Shown here: one piece after another, positions 51,522-60,566 of the stretch | Numbering within the stretch: the stretch's first letter is position 1 | How the letters are laid out: every line of letters starts with the position of its first letter | NCBI RefSeq assembly: GCF_902859825.1 | Contig: NZ_CADIKB010000018.1 | Span: 1-64,000 of the forward strand | Source of the DNA: Paraburkholderia phenoliruptrix | GTDB taxonomy: Bacteria; Pseudomonadota; Gammaproteobacteria; Burkholderiales; Burkholderiaceae | Reading direction: 5' to 3' | DNA: 64,000 bases | Notes under the pieces: model-generated | Told to the model about the DNA's origin: nothing | What the model saw: the letters and a program-made list of their open reading frames with translations, nothing else | The model's database searches: none | Made by a program: the position numbers and the translations under genes

Positions 51522-52100
51522 ATGAACTTGAGACGGATTCTGTTCGGCGCGGTCGTCGCCGTGATTGCTGCCGCGAGTGGCATGCTGGCTTACCACTGGC
51601 TGAACGGCAATGCCCCCAGCCGGAGCGACAACGACGGCGTCAGCAAAGTCGCGCACGGCGGCCAGCCGGCCTACAGGGAAAGCGCCGTCGCGCAGCTCTG
51701 GGCGGCGCCCGTAACGACGGCCGGCGGCAAGCCCGAATCGCTGACTGTGTTCAAAGGACGCCCAATCGTCGTCAACTTCTGGGCCTCCTGGTGCGGCCCA
51801 TGTGTCGAGGAAATGCCGGCGCTGTCGCAGCTTCAGCGCGACTATGCGAACAAAGGCATCCAGTTCGTTGGACTTGGCGTGGATTCGGAGAAAAACGTCC
51901 AGACTTTCCTGCAGAAGGTGAAAGTGGCCTATCCAGTGTACGTAACCGGTTTTGGCGGCGCCGATCTCGCGCGAGCCTTCGGCAACACGGCGGGCGGCCT
52001 GCCGTTCACCGTCGTGATCGACGCAAAGGGCGATATTCGTTCGACAAAATTGGGCCAGATCGATCCAAAAATACTGAAACAAACCCTCGACGCGCTCTAG
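51522..52100 (+). CDS. TlpA/ResA-family thiol-disulfide oxidoreductase
   Basis: A 192-residue membrane-anchored thioredoxin-like protein. Residues about 5-27 form the anchor (ILFGAVVAVIAAASGMLAY). The redox motif WCGPC is at residues 90-94 in VVNFWASWCGPCVEEMP, and the cis-Pro region is GGLPFTVVID. It acts in the periplasm, probably reducing disulfides, for example in cytochrome c maturation; no partner gene is nearby. Confidence 0.9.
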   Translation: MNLRRILFGAVVAVIAAASGMLAYHWLNGNAPSRSDNDGVSKVAHGGQPAYRESAVAQLWAAPVTTAGGKPESLTVFKGRPIVVNFWASWCGPCVEEMPALSQLQRDYANKGIQFVGLGVDSEKNVQTFLQKVKVAYPVYVTGFGGADLARAFGNTAGGLPFTVVIDAKGDIRSTKLGQIDPKILKQTLDAL

Positions 52101-52235
52101 ATTTCACAATCTTTTCACGTTGGTTTGCTGCGGAAACGCGCAAAATTGAGCGCAAATCGCTGGCAATTCGTAGAAGTTGGACCGCCGCCAAGATGCCAAA
52201 AAACGGCTTGCGGTGCTTCGTCCGTGCATGAAACT

Positions 52236-52265
52236 AGACAAGTTTCTCTAATCAGCGCTAAAGTG
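52236..52265 (+). promoter_or_regulatory. Candidate promoter of aroQ-accB-accC
   Basis: TAGACA (52236-52241) and TAAAGT (52260-52265) are 18 bp apart, about 30 bp before the aroQ ATG. Both hexamers match the sigma-70 consensus only partly. Confidence 0.35.
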
Positions 52266-52294
52266 CGCCCAATTCCACGGAAAAAGAAGCGACC

Positions 52295-52750
52295 ATGACG
52301 CGACTGCTGGTACTCCACGGCCCCAACCTCAATCTTCTCGGCACCCGGGAACCCGAGGTCTACGGCCGCGTGACTCTGCCGCAGATCGATCAGGCGCTCG
52401 CCGACCGCGCGGCCGACGCCGGCGTCGAGCTCGCGTCGTTCCAGAGCAATCACGAAGGCGCACTCGTCGATCGCATTCAATCCGCGCGAACTGAAAAGAC
52501 CGATTTCATTCTGATCAACCCGGCCGCGTACACGCACACGAGCGTGGCGATCCGGGACGCACTGGCGGGCGTCGGCATTCCGTTCGTGGAGATTCATCTG
52601 TCGAACGTGCATCGTCGCGAACCGTTCCGGCATCACTCGTATTTCTCCGACCAGGCGGAGGGCGTGATCTGCGGCCTCGGCTGGAAGGGCTATCTGTACG
52701 CACTGGAGTTCGCGCTCGACCGGCTCGCCGCCGGCTCGTCGCGGGCCTGA
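52295..52750 (+). CDS. aroQ: 3-dehydroquinate dehydratase, type II
   Basis: A 151-residue dodecameric dehydratase of the shikimate pathway. It has [20 protein letters not shown] with the catalytic Tyr (residue 23), [23 protein letters not shown] and the His/Arg of [15 protein letters not shown]. It precedes accB by 68 bp, a conserved neighbourhood in beta- and gammaproteobacteria. Confidence 0.96.
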   Translation: MTRLLVLHGPNLNLLGTREPEVYGRVTLPQIDQALADRAADAGVELASFQSNHEGALVDRIQSARTEKTDFILINPAAYTHTSVAIRDALAGVGIPFVEIHLSNVHRREPFRHHSYFSDQAEGVICGLGWKGYLYALEFALDRLAAGSSRA

Positions 52751-52818
52751 ATCAACAACACGTCTAATTGCGCCGGCCGCACGCGCGCCGGCATCCACGC
52801 ATTGAAAGGGGCTTCCTG

Positions 52819-53298
52819 ATGGATCTACGTAAACTGAAAACTCTGATCGACCTCGTCTCGGAGTCGGGTATCTCCGAACTCGAAGTGACTGAGGGGGAAG
52901 GCAAGGTCCGCATCGTCAAGAATGCGCCGCCGGTTTACGTGCAACCGTCCGCCTCGTACGCGCCGCAGCAGTTCGCGCAAGCCGCGCCCGCCAACGGCGG
53001 CGAAGCACTGCCCGCAGCCGCCGCAGCAGGCGCACCCGCCACCCCGGCCGCCGCGGCTCCGCAAGGCCACGTGGTGACGTCGCCGATGGTCGGCACGTTC
53101 TACCGTGCGCCGTCGCCGGGTGCCGATCCGTTCGTGCAGGTCGGCGACACGGTCAAGGAAGGCCAGACGATCTGCATTATCGAAGCAATGAAACTGCTGA
53201 ACGAAATCGAGTCGGACAAGTCCGGCGTCGTGAAGGAAATCCTCGTCGAAAACGGCCAGGCAGTGGAATACGGCCAGCCGCTGTTCGTGGTCGGTTAA
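52819..53298 (+). CDS. accB: Acetyl-CoA carboxylase biotin carboxyl carrier protein
   Basis: A 159-residue BCCP. It starts [17 protein letters not shown], followed by an Ala/Pro-rich linker (about 45-85) and the biotinyl domain with the lysine (125) in [14 protein letters not shown]. It carries carboxybiotin between AccC and the carboxyltransferase in fatty-acid synthesis. The ATG at 52819 begins the conserved N-terminus. Confidence 0.96.
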   Translation: MDLRKLKTLIDLVSESGISELEVTEGEGKVRIVKNAPPVYVQPSASYAPQQFAQAAPANGGEALPAAAAAGAPATPAAAAPQGHVVTSPMVGTFYRAPSPGADPFVQVGDTVKEGQTICIIEAMKLLNEIESDKSGVVKEILVENGQAVEYGQPLFVVG

Positions 53299-53442
53299 AC
53301 GCGGCGCGCATCGCCTTTCGCGCGCATGCCGCCCGCGCGCCCGTGCACGAGCCCTCTCTGTTGCACGGAGCGCGCGCCCGATCCTCTGAGGCAGCCGGTG
53401 TTGTGAACGACCCGGCGCCCACTGATGAGTCGAAAACCCGCT

Positions 53443-54810
53443 ATGTTTGAAAAAATCCTTATTGCCAATCGTGGCGAGATCGCGCTTCGCATCCAGCGCG
53501 CCTGCCGCGAACTCGGCGTCAAGACGGTCGTCGTCTATTCGGAAGCCGACAAGGAAGCCAAGTACGTGAAGCTCGCCGACGAGGCGGTCTGCATCGGCCC
53601 GGCGCCCTCCAATCTGAGCTACCTGAACATGCCGGCGCTGATCAGCGCGGCGGAAGTCACGGACGCCGAAGCGATTCACCCCGGCTACGGCTTTCTGTCC
53701 GAAAACGCCGACTTTGCCGAGCGTGTCGAGCAGTCCGGCTTCACCTTCATCGGCCCGCGTCCGGAAACCATCCGCATGATGGGCGACAAGGTCACGGCGA
53801 AGCAGACCATGATCAAGACCGGCGTGCCCTGCGTGCCCGGTTCGGAAGGCGCATTGCCCGACGATCCGAAGGAAGTCGTGAAAATTGCCCGCCAGATCGG
53901 CTACCCGGTGATCATCAAGGCAGCGGGCGGCGGCGGCGGCCGCGGCATGCGCGTCGTCCACACGGAAGCGGCGCTCGTGAATGCGGTCAACATGACGCGC
54001 GAAGAAGCGGGCCGTGCATTCGGCAATCCGCAGGTTTACATGGAGAAATTCCTGGAGAACCCGCGGCACATCGAAATTCAGGTGTTGTCCGATTCGTTCA
54101 AGAACGCAATCTGGCTCGGCGAGCGCGACTGCTCGATGCAACGCCGTCATCAGAAGGTGATCGAAGAAGCGCCGGCGCCGGGTATCGCGCGCCGTCTGAT
54201 CGACCGCATCGGCGATCGTTGCGCGGACGCCTGCAAGAAGATGGGCTATCTTGGCGCCGGTACGTTCGAGTTCCTGTACGAAAACGGCGAGTTTTACTTC
54301 ATCGAGATGAACACGCGCGTGCAGGTCGAGCATCCGGTGACGGAACTCATCACGGGCGTCGACATCGTCCAGGAACAGATCCGCATCGCGGCCGGCGAAA
54401 AGCTCGCCTTCCGTCAGCGCGACATCGTGTTCAAGGGCCATGCCATCGAATGCCGGATCAACGCTGAAGATCCGTTCAAGTTCATTCCGTCGCCGGGACG
54501 TTTGACGTCGTGGCACATGCCGGGCGGCCCCGGCATTCGCGTCGATTCGCATGCCTACAATGGCTATTTCGTGCCGCCGAACTATGATTCGATGATCGGC
54601 AAGCTGATCGCTTACGGCGCGACGCGCGAGCAGGCGATCAAGCGGATGCGCATTGCGCTCTCCGAAATGGTTGTGGAAGGCATTCAGACGAACATCCCGC
54701 TGCATCGCGAATTGATGCTGGATGCGAAGTTCGTCGAAGGCGGCACGAGCATTCACTACCTCGAAAACCGGTTGGCCGCGAAGCAGCAGGCCGCGCCGGA
54801 AGAAGCGTAA
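53443..54810 (+). CDS. accC: Acetyl-CoA carboxylase biotin carboxylase subunit
   Basis: A 455-residue ATP-grasp enzyme that carboxylates the biotin of AccB. Motifs: [34 protein letters not shown], the glycine-rich ATP loop [34 protein letters not shown] and the catalytic VEHPVTE. I used ATG 53443, the family start; an ATG six codons upstream (53425) is possible. prmA starts 3 bp after its stop. Confidence 0.97.
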   Translation: MFEKILIANRGEIALRIQRACRELGVKTVVVYSEADKEAKYVKLADEAVCIGPAPSNLSYLNMPALISAAEVTDAEAIHPGYGFLSENADFAERVEQSGFTFIGPRPETIRMMGDKVTAKQTMIKTGVPCVPGSEGALPDDPKEVVKIARQIGYPVIIKAAGGGGGRGMRVVHTEAALVNAVNMTREEAGRAFGNPQVYMEKFLENPRHIEIQVLSDSFKNAIWLGERDCSMQRRHQKVIEEAPAPGIARRLIDRIGDRCADACKKMGYLGAGTFEFLYENGEFYFIEMNTRVQVEHPVTELITGVDIVQEQIRIAAGEKLAFRQRDIVFKGHAIECRINAEDPFKFIPSPGRLTSWHMPGGPGIRVDSHAYNGYFVPPNYDSMIGKLIAYGATREQAIKRMRIALSEMVVEGIQTNIPLHRELMLDAKFVEGGTSIHYLENRLAAKQQAAPEEA

Positions 54811-54813
54811 GTC

Positions 54814-55716
54814 ATGAGTTACCGGGAACTGGTCGCCGAACTGGCACGCGAGCACGCGGAGGAACTGTCCGACGCGCTGCTCGAGTTGGGCGCGCTGTCC
54901 GTGTCCGTCGAAGATGCGGACGCCGACACGCCCGACGAGCAACCGCTCTTCGGCGAGCCCGGTCTCACGCCCGAACGCACCGCGTGGCAGCGCTCGCGCG
55001 TGATCGCCTTGCTCGCGCCGGAGCACGAGCCGGCGGTGTTGCTTGCCGCCGCGTCGAACGAAATCGGCCTCGCCGAGGCGCCGCCCTTCAGCGTGCGCGA
55101 AGTCGAGGAACAGGACTGGGTGCGGCTCACGCAGTCGCAATTCGATCCGATTCCGATTGGCGAGCGCATCTGGGTGGTGCCGTCGTGGCATGACGCGCCG
55201 GACCCGAACGCGCTGGTGCTCGAACTCGATCCCGGCCTCGCCTTCGGCACGGGCAGCCATCCGACCACGCGTCTTTGCATGGAATGGCTGGAGCAAGCCG
55301 TGCAGCCGGGACAATCGGTGCTCGACTACGGCTGCGGCTCGGGCATCCTCGCGATTCTCGCGAAAAAATGCGGCGCCGATCCGGTGTTCGGCGTCGACAT
55401 CGACCCGCAGGCTGTCGAGTCCGCGCGTCACAACAGCGAGCGCAACCGCGCGGAAGTCACCTATGGCTTGCCCGACGCGTGTCCGGCCGGCGAATTCGAG
55501 ATCGTGGTCGCCAATATCCTGTCCAATCCGCTCAAGCTGATGGCCTCGATGCTGTCGTCGAAGGTCAAGCCGGGCGGTCGCATCGCACTGTCGGGCATCC
55601 TGGCGCGACAAGCCGACGAGGTCGCGCAGGTGTACGCGCGCTGGATCGACATCGGCGTATGGCGCGAACACGAAGGCTGGGTATGCTTAACGGGAACGCG
55701 CCGCGAAAGCCATTAG
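54814..55716 (+). CDS. prmA: Ribosomal protein L11 methyltransferase
   Basis: A 300-residue SAM-dependent enzyme that trimethylates L11. The N-terminal targeting part ([19 protein letters not shown]) is followed by the class I methyltransferase motifs [47 protein letters not shown] and the [11 protein letters not shown] motif IV. It is closely coupled to accC. Confidence 0.95.
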   Translation: MSYRELVAELAREHAEELSDALLELGALSVSVEDADADTPDEQPLFGEPGLTPERTAWQRSRVIALLAPEHEPAVLLAAASNEIGLAEAPPFSVREVEEQDWVRLTQSQFDPIPIGERIWVVPSWHDAPDPNALVLELDPGLAFGTGSHPTTRLCMEWLEQAVQPGQSVLDYGCGSGILAILAKKCGADPVFGVDIDPQAVESARHNSERNRAEVTYGLPDACPAGEFEIVVANILSNPLKLMASMLSSKVKPGGRIALSGILARQADEVAQVYARWIDIGVWREHEGWVCLTGTRRESH

Positions 55717-55764
55717 AATAAGGCGTATTGTCCAACCAACAGCCTCGCGGCTAACCGGCTCAAT

Positions 55765-57099
55765 ATGCTTCTGGCGACGCGCTGCCCCTTCTGCGAAACC
55801 GTTTTCCGCCTGCAACCCACGCAGCTCGCGCTGCGTCGCGGCCTCGTGCGTTGCGGGCAATGCCACGAAGTATTCGACGCATCCGGCAGCCTCTACGACA
55901 TCAGCGAAGGCGGCGACTTTTCCACTGCCAGACACGTGTCCGCCGCGGCGGCCATGGAGGCGCTTTCCGGCACGCGGCCGAGCGGCGCCGACTTCAGCCC
56001 CGCCGCGTGGGATCCCTGGGCGCCCCGGCCCACGCCGCTTTTCGAGGAACGCTTCCGTCATAACGCGGAGAACGTTTCAGCCGGGCCGCGCTACACCGGC
56101 GCCCGCGCGGACGCCCCCACGCCCGCTGCGCCGGGCCGCGCGGCAGCCGGTCCGGAGTTGTCCGCCGGGGCGTCAGGTGCGTCAGGCGCTTCAGGTGCCG
56201 CAGCTCGGCCCGACCACGAGCCCGTGCTTGCGGACGCGCCGCTCGAACCCTTCGCGTACGAGGACGAGCCGGCGAATGAGCCAACAAGCGAACCAACCAG
56301 CAAGCCGTCCGCCGACGAAGCTCCGCGCGTCTGGCATAAAACGGAGCGCCTCGCTGGCTCTCCGGCCGACGAACCGGTGTTCAATGAACCGACGAGCTTC
56401 CACGGATTTCCCGACAACGAACCGCATTTCGGCACCACCGGCGTAGGTGCGGCCGGCCTCGGCACGACGCATCCGCATCCGCATCTGGACGATCCGGACC
56501 TGCGCGGGCCGGCACGTGCGGCTGCGACGCCGGGCGGCGAGCCGTTCTCGGTGAACCCCGTGAACGACGACGCCGATCCGTTTCCGGTGGTGCGCGAAAC
56601 GCGTCCGGCCGAGCCGCAGCGTCTTGCGTGGATCATCGGCGGATCGGTGGCGGCGGGACTGCTCGTGATCGCCCTGCTTGCGCAGCTCGCGTGGTGGCAG
56701 CGCGAAACCGTGCTCGTCTATCTGCCGAGCACGCAGGCGTTGTACGCGAAGGCATGCGCGCAGCTCGGCTGCCAGATCACGGCGCCGCACGACATCGACG
56801 GTCTCCAGGTCGAGCCGTCCGATCTGCGCCAGGTCGACGGGCCGCACAAGCTCGAGTTGCGCATGCCGCTGCGCAACCGCTTCAACGTCGCGCTCGCCTA
56901 TCCGGCAATCGAACTCACGCTGCTTGACGACCAGAACAACATTGCGCTGCGCCGCGTGCTCTTTCCGCAAGACTACGTGCCGCCTGGCACGCCGATCGCG
57001 GCCGGCCTGCCGCCGCACATGACGCAAACCATGATCGTGCGCCTCGACACCGGCAACGCGGTCGCCTCGAATTTCCGCGTACAGATTTTCTATCCGTAA
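55765..57099 (+). CDS. Zinc-ribbon membrane protein with DUF3426 domain
   Basis: A 444-residue protein in three parts. An N-terminal MJ0042-type zinc ribbon has CPFC (7-10) and CGQC (30-33). A long Pro/Glu/Ala-rich linker (about 60-285) includes a [14 protein letters not shown] repeat. Then comes one membrane helix (about 290-312, [20 protein letters not shown]) and a periplasmic DUF3426 domain ([40 protein letters not shown]). Function unknown; the family is frequent beside prmA in betaproteobacteria. Confidence 0.85.
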   Translation: MLLATRCPFCETVFRLQPTQLALRRGLVRCGQCHEVFDASGSLYDISEGGDFSTARHVSAAAAMEALSGTRPSGADFSPAAWDPWAPRPTPLFEERFRHNAENVSAGPRYTGARADAPTPAAPGRAAAGPELSAGASGASGASGAAARPDHEPVLADAPLEPFAYEDEPANEPTSEPTSKPSADEAPRVWHKTERLAGSPADEPVFNEPTSFHGFPDNEPHFGTTGVGAAGLGTTHPHPHLDDPDLRGPARAAATPGGEPFSVNPVNDDADPFPVVRETRPAEPQRLAWIIGGSVAAGLLVIALLAQLAWWQRETVLVYLPSTQALYAKACAQLGCQITAPHDIDGLQVEPSDLRQVDGPHKLELRMPLRNRFNVALAYPAIELTLLDDQNNIALRRVLFPQDYVPPGTPIAAGLPPHMTQTMIVRLDTGNAVASNFRVQIFYP

Positions 57100-57172
57100 C
57101 GCATCCCCGCGTGCCCGGCTCGAACCGGGCGCGTTCACCGTCATCACTGACGAACTTTCGGAGCACAACAAC

Positions 57173-57673
57173 ATGAGTCAAGTCACGCTGGGTGGTAACC
57201 CGATCGAAGTAGCCGGCACGTTCCCGTCGGTCGGACAGACCGCTCCTGCTTTCTCGCTGGTCGGCAAGGACCTGAAGCCGCTGTCGCTCGCCGATTTCGC
57301 CGGCAAGCGCAAGGTGCTCAACATTGTCCCGAGCCTCGACACGCCGACCTGCGCGACCTCCACCCGCAAGTTCAACGAAGCTGCCGCGAAGCTCAGCAAC
57401 ACGGCCGTGATCGTCGTGTCGGGCGACCTGCCGTTCGCCGCCTCGCGCTTCTGCACGACCGAAGGCATTGAAAACGTCGTGACGGCCTCGACCTTCCGCG
57501 GCCACGAATTCGCCCAGGCGTACGGCGTCGACGTGACGAGCGGCCCGTTGACGGGTCTGACGGCGCGCGCCGTCGTCGTGATCGACGAAAACGACAAAGT
57601 CGTGCACGCGGAACTGGTCGGCGAAATCAAGAACGAACCGAACTACGACGCTGCACTTGCCGCGCTGAAGTAA
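57173..57673 (+). CDS. tpx: Thiol peroxidase Tpx
   Basis: A 166-residue atypical 2-Cys peroxiredoxin that reduces hydrogen and alkyl peroxides with thioredoxin. The peroxidatic Cys60 is in [14 protein letters not shown] and the resolving Cys94 in [13 protein letters not shown]. It starts [15 protein letters not shown], with GGAG nine bases upstream. It has its own 73-bp leader after the zinc-ribbon gene. Confidence 0.96.
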   Translation: MSQVTLGGNPIEVAGTFPSVGQTAPAFSLVGKDLKPLSLADFAGKRKVLNIVPSLDTPTCATSTRKFNEAAAKLSNTAVIVVSGDLPFAASRFCTTEGIENVVTASTFRGHEFAQAYGVDVTSGPLTGLTARAVVVIDENDKVVHAELVGEIKNEPNYDAALAALK

Positions 57674-57769
57674 AACTTCAGCGTAGGACGACCCGGCGCC
57701 GCGCTCAACGCGCGGCGCTGTCACATCGTCACTTCCATTTCTCCACAGTTTTTTACAGGAACGCTCGCC

Positions 57770-58708
57770 TTGGCTACGCTGATTTGCGGCTCGCTCGCCT
57801 ACGACAACATCATGACCTTCGAAGGCCGGTTCCGGGAGCACATCCTGCCGGAGCAGGTTCACATCCTGAACGTGAGCTTTCTCGTGCCGACCATGCGCCG
57901 CGAGTTCGGCGGCTGCGCGGGCAACATCGCCTATTCGCTGAATCTGCTGGGCGGCGACGCGCGCATCATGGGCACGCTCGGCGAGGTGGACGCGCAGCTC
58001 TACATGGACCGCTTCACGCAGTTGGGGCTGTCCACGGAAAACGTGCTGGTCGTGCCGGGCACCTACTCCGCGCAGGCCATGATCACCACCGATCTGGAGA
58101 ACAATCAGATCACCGCGTTCCATCCGGGCGCGATGATGCAGTCGCATCTGAACCGCGCTGACGAAGCGAAGGGCATCACGCTCGGCATCGTCGCGCCGGA
58201 CGGCTACGACGGCATGGTCCAACATTCGGAACATCTGGCCGCCGCCGGCGTGCCGTTCATTTTCGATCCGGGCCAGGGCCTGCCGCTCTTCGACGGTGCT
58301 GCACTGCGGCGCATGATTGAACTTGCGACTTACGTAGCTGTCAACGATTACGAAGCCAAGCTCGTGAGCAACAAGACCGGTTGGTCGATCGAGGAGATCG
58401 CCGGCAAAGTGGAGGCGCTCATCGTCACGCTCGGCGAACACGGTGCGCAGATTCATCACGCGGGCGGCGTCGAGCAGATTCCGGCCGTCAAGGCGCAACA
58501 GGTGCTCGATCCGACCGGATGCGGCGACGCGTTCCGCGGCGGTTTGCTGTACGGCATCGAAAAGAAGCTCGGCTGGGCGACCACCGGCCGTCTCGGGAGC
58601 CTGATGGGCGCGCTGAAGATCGAACACCAGGGTCCGCAAAATTATGCGCCCACCCGGGCGCGGATCAACGAACGGTTCAAGCAGGCGTTCGGGTACGACC
58701 TGCCGTAA
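57770..58708 (+). CDS. PfkB/ribokinase-family nucleoside (adenosine) kinase
   Basis: A 312-residue PfkB kinase starting at TTG 57770, with AGGA about ten bases upstream. It has EFGGCAGNIAYSLNLLGGDA in the substrate lid region and the catalytic anion-hole motif VLDPTGCGDAFRGGLLYG. Sequence is closest to the prokaryotic nucleoside kinases known from Burkholderia, which phosphorylate purine and some pyrimidine nucleosides. The exact substrate range is inferred. Confidence 0.87.
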   Translation: MATLICGSLAYDNIMTFEGRFREHILPEQVHILNVSFLVPTMRREFGGCAGNIAYSLNLLGGDARIMGTLGEVDAQLYMDRFTQLGLSTENVLVVPGTYSAQAMITTDLENNQITAFHPGAMMQSHLNRADEAKGITLGIVAPDGYDGMVQHSEHLAAAGVPFIFDPGQGLPLFDGAALRRMIELATYVAVNDYEAKLVSNKTGWSIEEIAGKVEALIVTLGEHGAQIHHAGGVEQIPAVKAQQVLDPTGCGDAFRGGLLYGIEKKLGWATTGRLGSLMGALKIEHQGPQNYAPTRARINERFKQAFGYDLP

Positions 58709-58733
58709 TACCGCAAGCTATTGGAGTTAGGGA

Positions 58734-59210
58734 ATGAGAACAACGAGTCGCCTGATAGTGGCCGCCTTGATTGCCGGTTCGCTGGCCATGTCGGGGTGTG
58801 CGTATAACAGCAGCTCTGCCGACGTCTACACGGCGTCGCAGGCGCAGCGCGAGGAAACGGTCCGCATGGGCACGGTCGACAGTGTGCGCGCAGTCAAGAT
58901 CAGTTCGAACAACGGTCAGCCGAGCGGCCTCGGTGCGATCGGCGGCGGCGCCCTGGGCGCGGTGGCCGGCAGCGCGATCGGCGGCGGACGCGGCTCGATC
59001 GTGACCGGCATCATCGGCGGTCTGGCGGGCGCGGTGGCCGGCAATTCGGTCGAGAACAGCGTCGCCGTGCGCGACGGTCTGGAAATCACCGTGCGGCTCG
59101 ACAACGGCGATATTCGCGCCATCACGCAAAGCGCCACGGGCGAAATTTTCCGCGCCGGCGACCGCGTCCGGCTGCTCTCCAGCGGCGGCGTCACGCGCGT
59201 GACGCACTAA
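58734..59210 (+). CDS. Glycine-zipper 2TM-domain lipoprotein (SlyB/Pcp type)
   Basis: A 158-residue outer-membrane lipoprotein. The signal peptide ends in the lipobox MSGC (Cys22). Residues about 68-108 form the glycine zipper (GAIGGGALGAVAGSAIGGG, GIIGGLAGAVAGN), followed by a small beta domain (RDGLEITVRLDNGDIRAI). Related SlyB proteins stabilise the outer membrane. GGAG precedes the ATG; the gene starts 26 bp after the nucleoside kinase and is followed by a terminator. Confidence 0.88.
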   Translation: MRTTSRLIVAALIAGSLAMSGCAYNSSSADVYTASQAQREETVRMGTVDSVRAVKISSNNGQPSGLGAIGGGALGAVAGSAIGGGRGSIVTGIIGGLAGAVAGNSVENSVAVRDGLEITVRLDNGDIRAITQSATGEIFRAGDRVRLLSSGGVTRVTH

Positions 59211-59258
59211 GTTTTCCCCTCTCGAGCGGCCAGCCTGACGCGGCCGCATCGACCTCAC

Positions 59259-59291
59259 ACGCATGCCCTCCCCTGTGCATGCGTTTTTTTT
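59259..59291 (+). terminator. Intrinsic terminator after the glycine-zipper lipoprotein gene
   Basis: An 8-bp perfect stem ACGCATGC (59259-59266) / GCATGCGT (59277-59284) followed by eight Ts, 49 bp past the stop codon. Confidence 0.88.
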
Positions 59292-59344
59292 CGCCGACGC
59301 TTTTCGCGTCACGCGGCGCTCCACGCTCGACGTGTTCGAGTGGC

Positions 59345-59383
59345 GAAAAAAAATCCCGCGGCCGGAAACCGGCAACGGGATTC
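59345..59383 (-). terminator. Intrinsic terminator downstream of the AlgP-like gene
   Basis: On the minus strand, GAATCCCG...GCCGG tttCCGGC...CGGGATTTTTTTT forms a two-part stem with a short internal loop (outer arms 59376-59383 and 59351-59358), ending in eight Ts. It ends a transcript coming from the AlgP-like gene or from the hairpins at 59385-59452. Confidence 0.85.
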
Positions 59384-59452
59384 TGACCGCGTGGCGCTCG
59401 CAAGACTGCATCAAGCGCCACTCGGTCATCCGGCACACCTAACGATGTGCCG
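59346..59452 (-). ncRNA. Candidate 3'-UTR small RNA (three hairpins)
   Basis: Read on the minus strand, three hairpins follow one another. The first is CGGCACA/TGTGCCG (59431-59452). The second is an extended stem of GACCG plus GTGGCGCT with AGCGCCAC plus CGGTC (59385-59427). The third is the terminator stem ending at 59346. There is no open frame. It begins 27 bp past the AlgP-like stop, so it may simply be that gene's structured 3' end; a processed small RNA is an alternative. Confidence 0.35.
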
Positions 59453-59478
59453 AAGTGCTGCTACTGCCTGTCGTCCGA

Positions 59479-60123
59479 TTACGGACGGCTGCCCGTCGGG
59501 AACGGCCATGCCGCTGCCGGGTTCAGCGCGGTCTTCACCGTCGCCGCCGGCGCGCTCGAAACAGAAGTCGCAGCGGGTGCAGGCGCTGCCTTCTTGGCGA
59601 CAGCCTTCTTCGCAGGGGCAGCCTTCTTCGCAGGAGCGGCGGCCTTCTTCGCAGGAGCAGCCTTCTTGGCAGGCGCAGCTTTTTTAGCAGCAGCCTTTTT
59701 CGCAGGCGCGGCCTTCTTGGCAGCGGCCTTCTTCGCAGGCGCGGCTTTCTTCGCAGCAGCCTTCTTCGCGGGCGCGGCCTTCTTCGCAGCAGCCTTCTTC
59801 GCGGGCGCGGCCTTCTTCGCAGTCGCCTTCTTGGCCGGTGCTGCCTTCTTCGCTGCAGCCTTCTTGGCCGGTGCTGCCTTCTTCGCGGCTACCTTCTTGG
59901 CCGGTGCTGCCTTCTTCGCTGCGGCCTTCTTAGCCGGTGCAGCCTTCTTCGCTGCAACCTTCTTCGCCGGCGCTGCCTTCTTCGCTGCGACCTTCTTGGC
60001 CGGCGCTGCCTTCTTCGCTGCTACTTTCTTGGCCGGTGCGGCCTTCTTCGCCGGAGCTGCCTTCTTGGCTGCGACCTTCTTCGCTGCAGGCTTCTTAGCG
60101 GCGGCTTTCTTTGCAGTTGCCAT
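59479..60123 (-). CDS. AlgP/histone H1-like Lys-Ala-Pro repeat protein
   Basis: A protein of about 214 residues composed almost wholly of KKAAPAKKAA-type repeats (consensus PAKKAAAKKAA), resembling eukaryotic H1 tails and the bacterial AlgP/Hc1 group that binds DNA non-specifically. About 14 of the 11-13-residue units are visible, followed by a short non-repetitive C-terminus (SSAPAATVKTALNPAAAWP). Two adjacent ATGs exist (60126, 60123); the second has AAGGAG at the better spacing of six bases. Repeat-copy variation between strains would be expected. Confidence 0.88.
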   Translation of the reverse strand: MATAKKAAAKKPAAKKVAAKKAAPAKKAAPAKKVAAKKAAPAKKVAAKKAAPAKKVAAKKAAPAKKAAAKKAAPAKKVAAKKAAPAKKAAAKKAAPAKKATAKKAAPAKKAAAKKAAPAKKAAAKKAAPAKKAAAKKAAPAKKAAAKKAAPAKKAAPAKKAAAPAKKAAPAKKAVAKKAAPAPAATSVSSAPAATVKTALNPAAAWPFPTGSRP

Positions 60124-60279
60124 CATTTTCTCCTTCAGGTTTTCAGATGAGAGTCAGTTCAAACTACACCCTTCGTCAAAACCCGCTTCCCGCGGACGCT
60201 TCTCAGGGCGCGCGCTACGAAGCGGGCTATTCATCGGCGTACGCAGGTGCTGCGCGCTTACGCTAATGAATGCGGTAAG

Positions 60280-60383
60280 GCGCGCCGTGCCCGAAGGCAC
60301 CGCGCGCCAAATGTCATCGGCGTTGGGTTTCAACGCCGGCAATTGCTTGATCGAGCCGACGGCGATCACGCCGACGGCTTTTT
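60280..60383 (+). ncRNA. Candidate structured RNA with orphan terminator
   Basis: Three plus-strand hairpins in 104 bp. The first is GGCGCGC/GCGCGCC enclosing GTGCC CGAA GGCAC (60280-60309). The second is GGCGTTG ggttt CAACGCC (60319-60337). The third is AGCCGACGGCG atca CGCCGACGGCT with one A/A mismatch (60354-60379), running into TTTTT. No plus-strand gene precedes it. The 5' end and promoter are not located. Confidence 0.3.
60354..60383 (+). terminator. Orphan terminator-like hairpin
   Basis: An 11-bp stem with a central A/A mismatch and a 4-base loop, then five Ts, on the plus strand only. It points toward the 3' end of nrdB, which lies on the opposite strand. Confidence 0.6.
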
Positions 60384-60566
60384 CCGGGGGGAAGTTTGCC
60401 CATCCCACTGAAGGGTTCGCAAAGTGCCGGTCATGTTTGTGGGCCGCGAAGGCACGCGGCGCACGGGGCACGCTTTGCATCAGGCGGTTCAGCTCCTAAA
60501 CATAATTGCCGCAGCCGGAGGCCGACGGCATCCCCATCGATGAATGCATCACAGCACGGACCCGGT

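Larger units (their letters stand above)
60124..60566. other. Intergenic region between nrdB and the AlgP-like gene
   Basis: This 443-bp stretch contains a plus-strand series of hairpins ending in a T-run (60280-60383). A 108-codon minus-strand frame at 60154-60480 passes straight through these hairpins and has no recognisable domain, so I do not call it a gene. Confidence 0.5.

Noticed and set aside
60154-60480. A 108-codon minus-strand frame between nrdB and the AlgP-like gene
   Set aside because: No ribosome site or domain seen, and it runs through three hairpins and a T-run that read as an RNA feature on the other strand. Codon-level conservation in relatives would change this.
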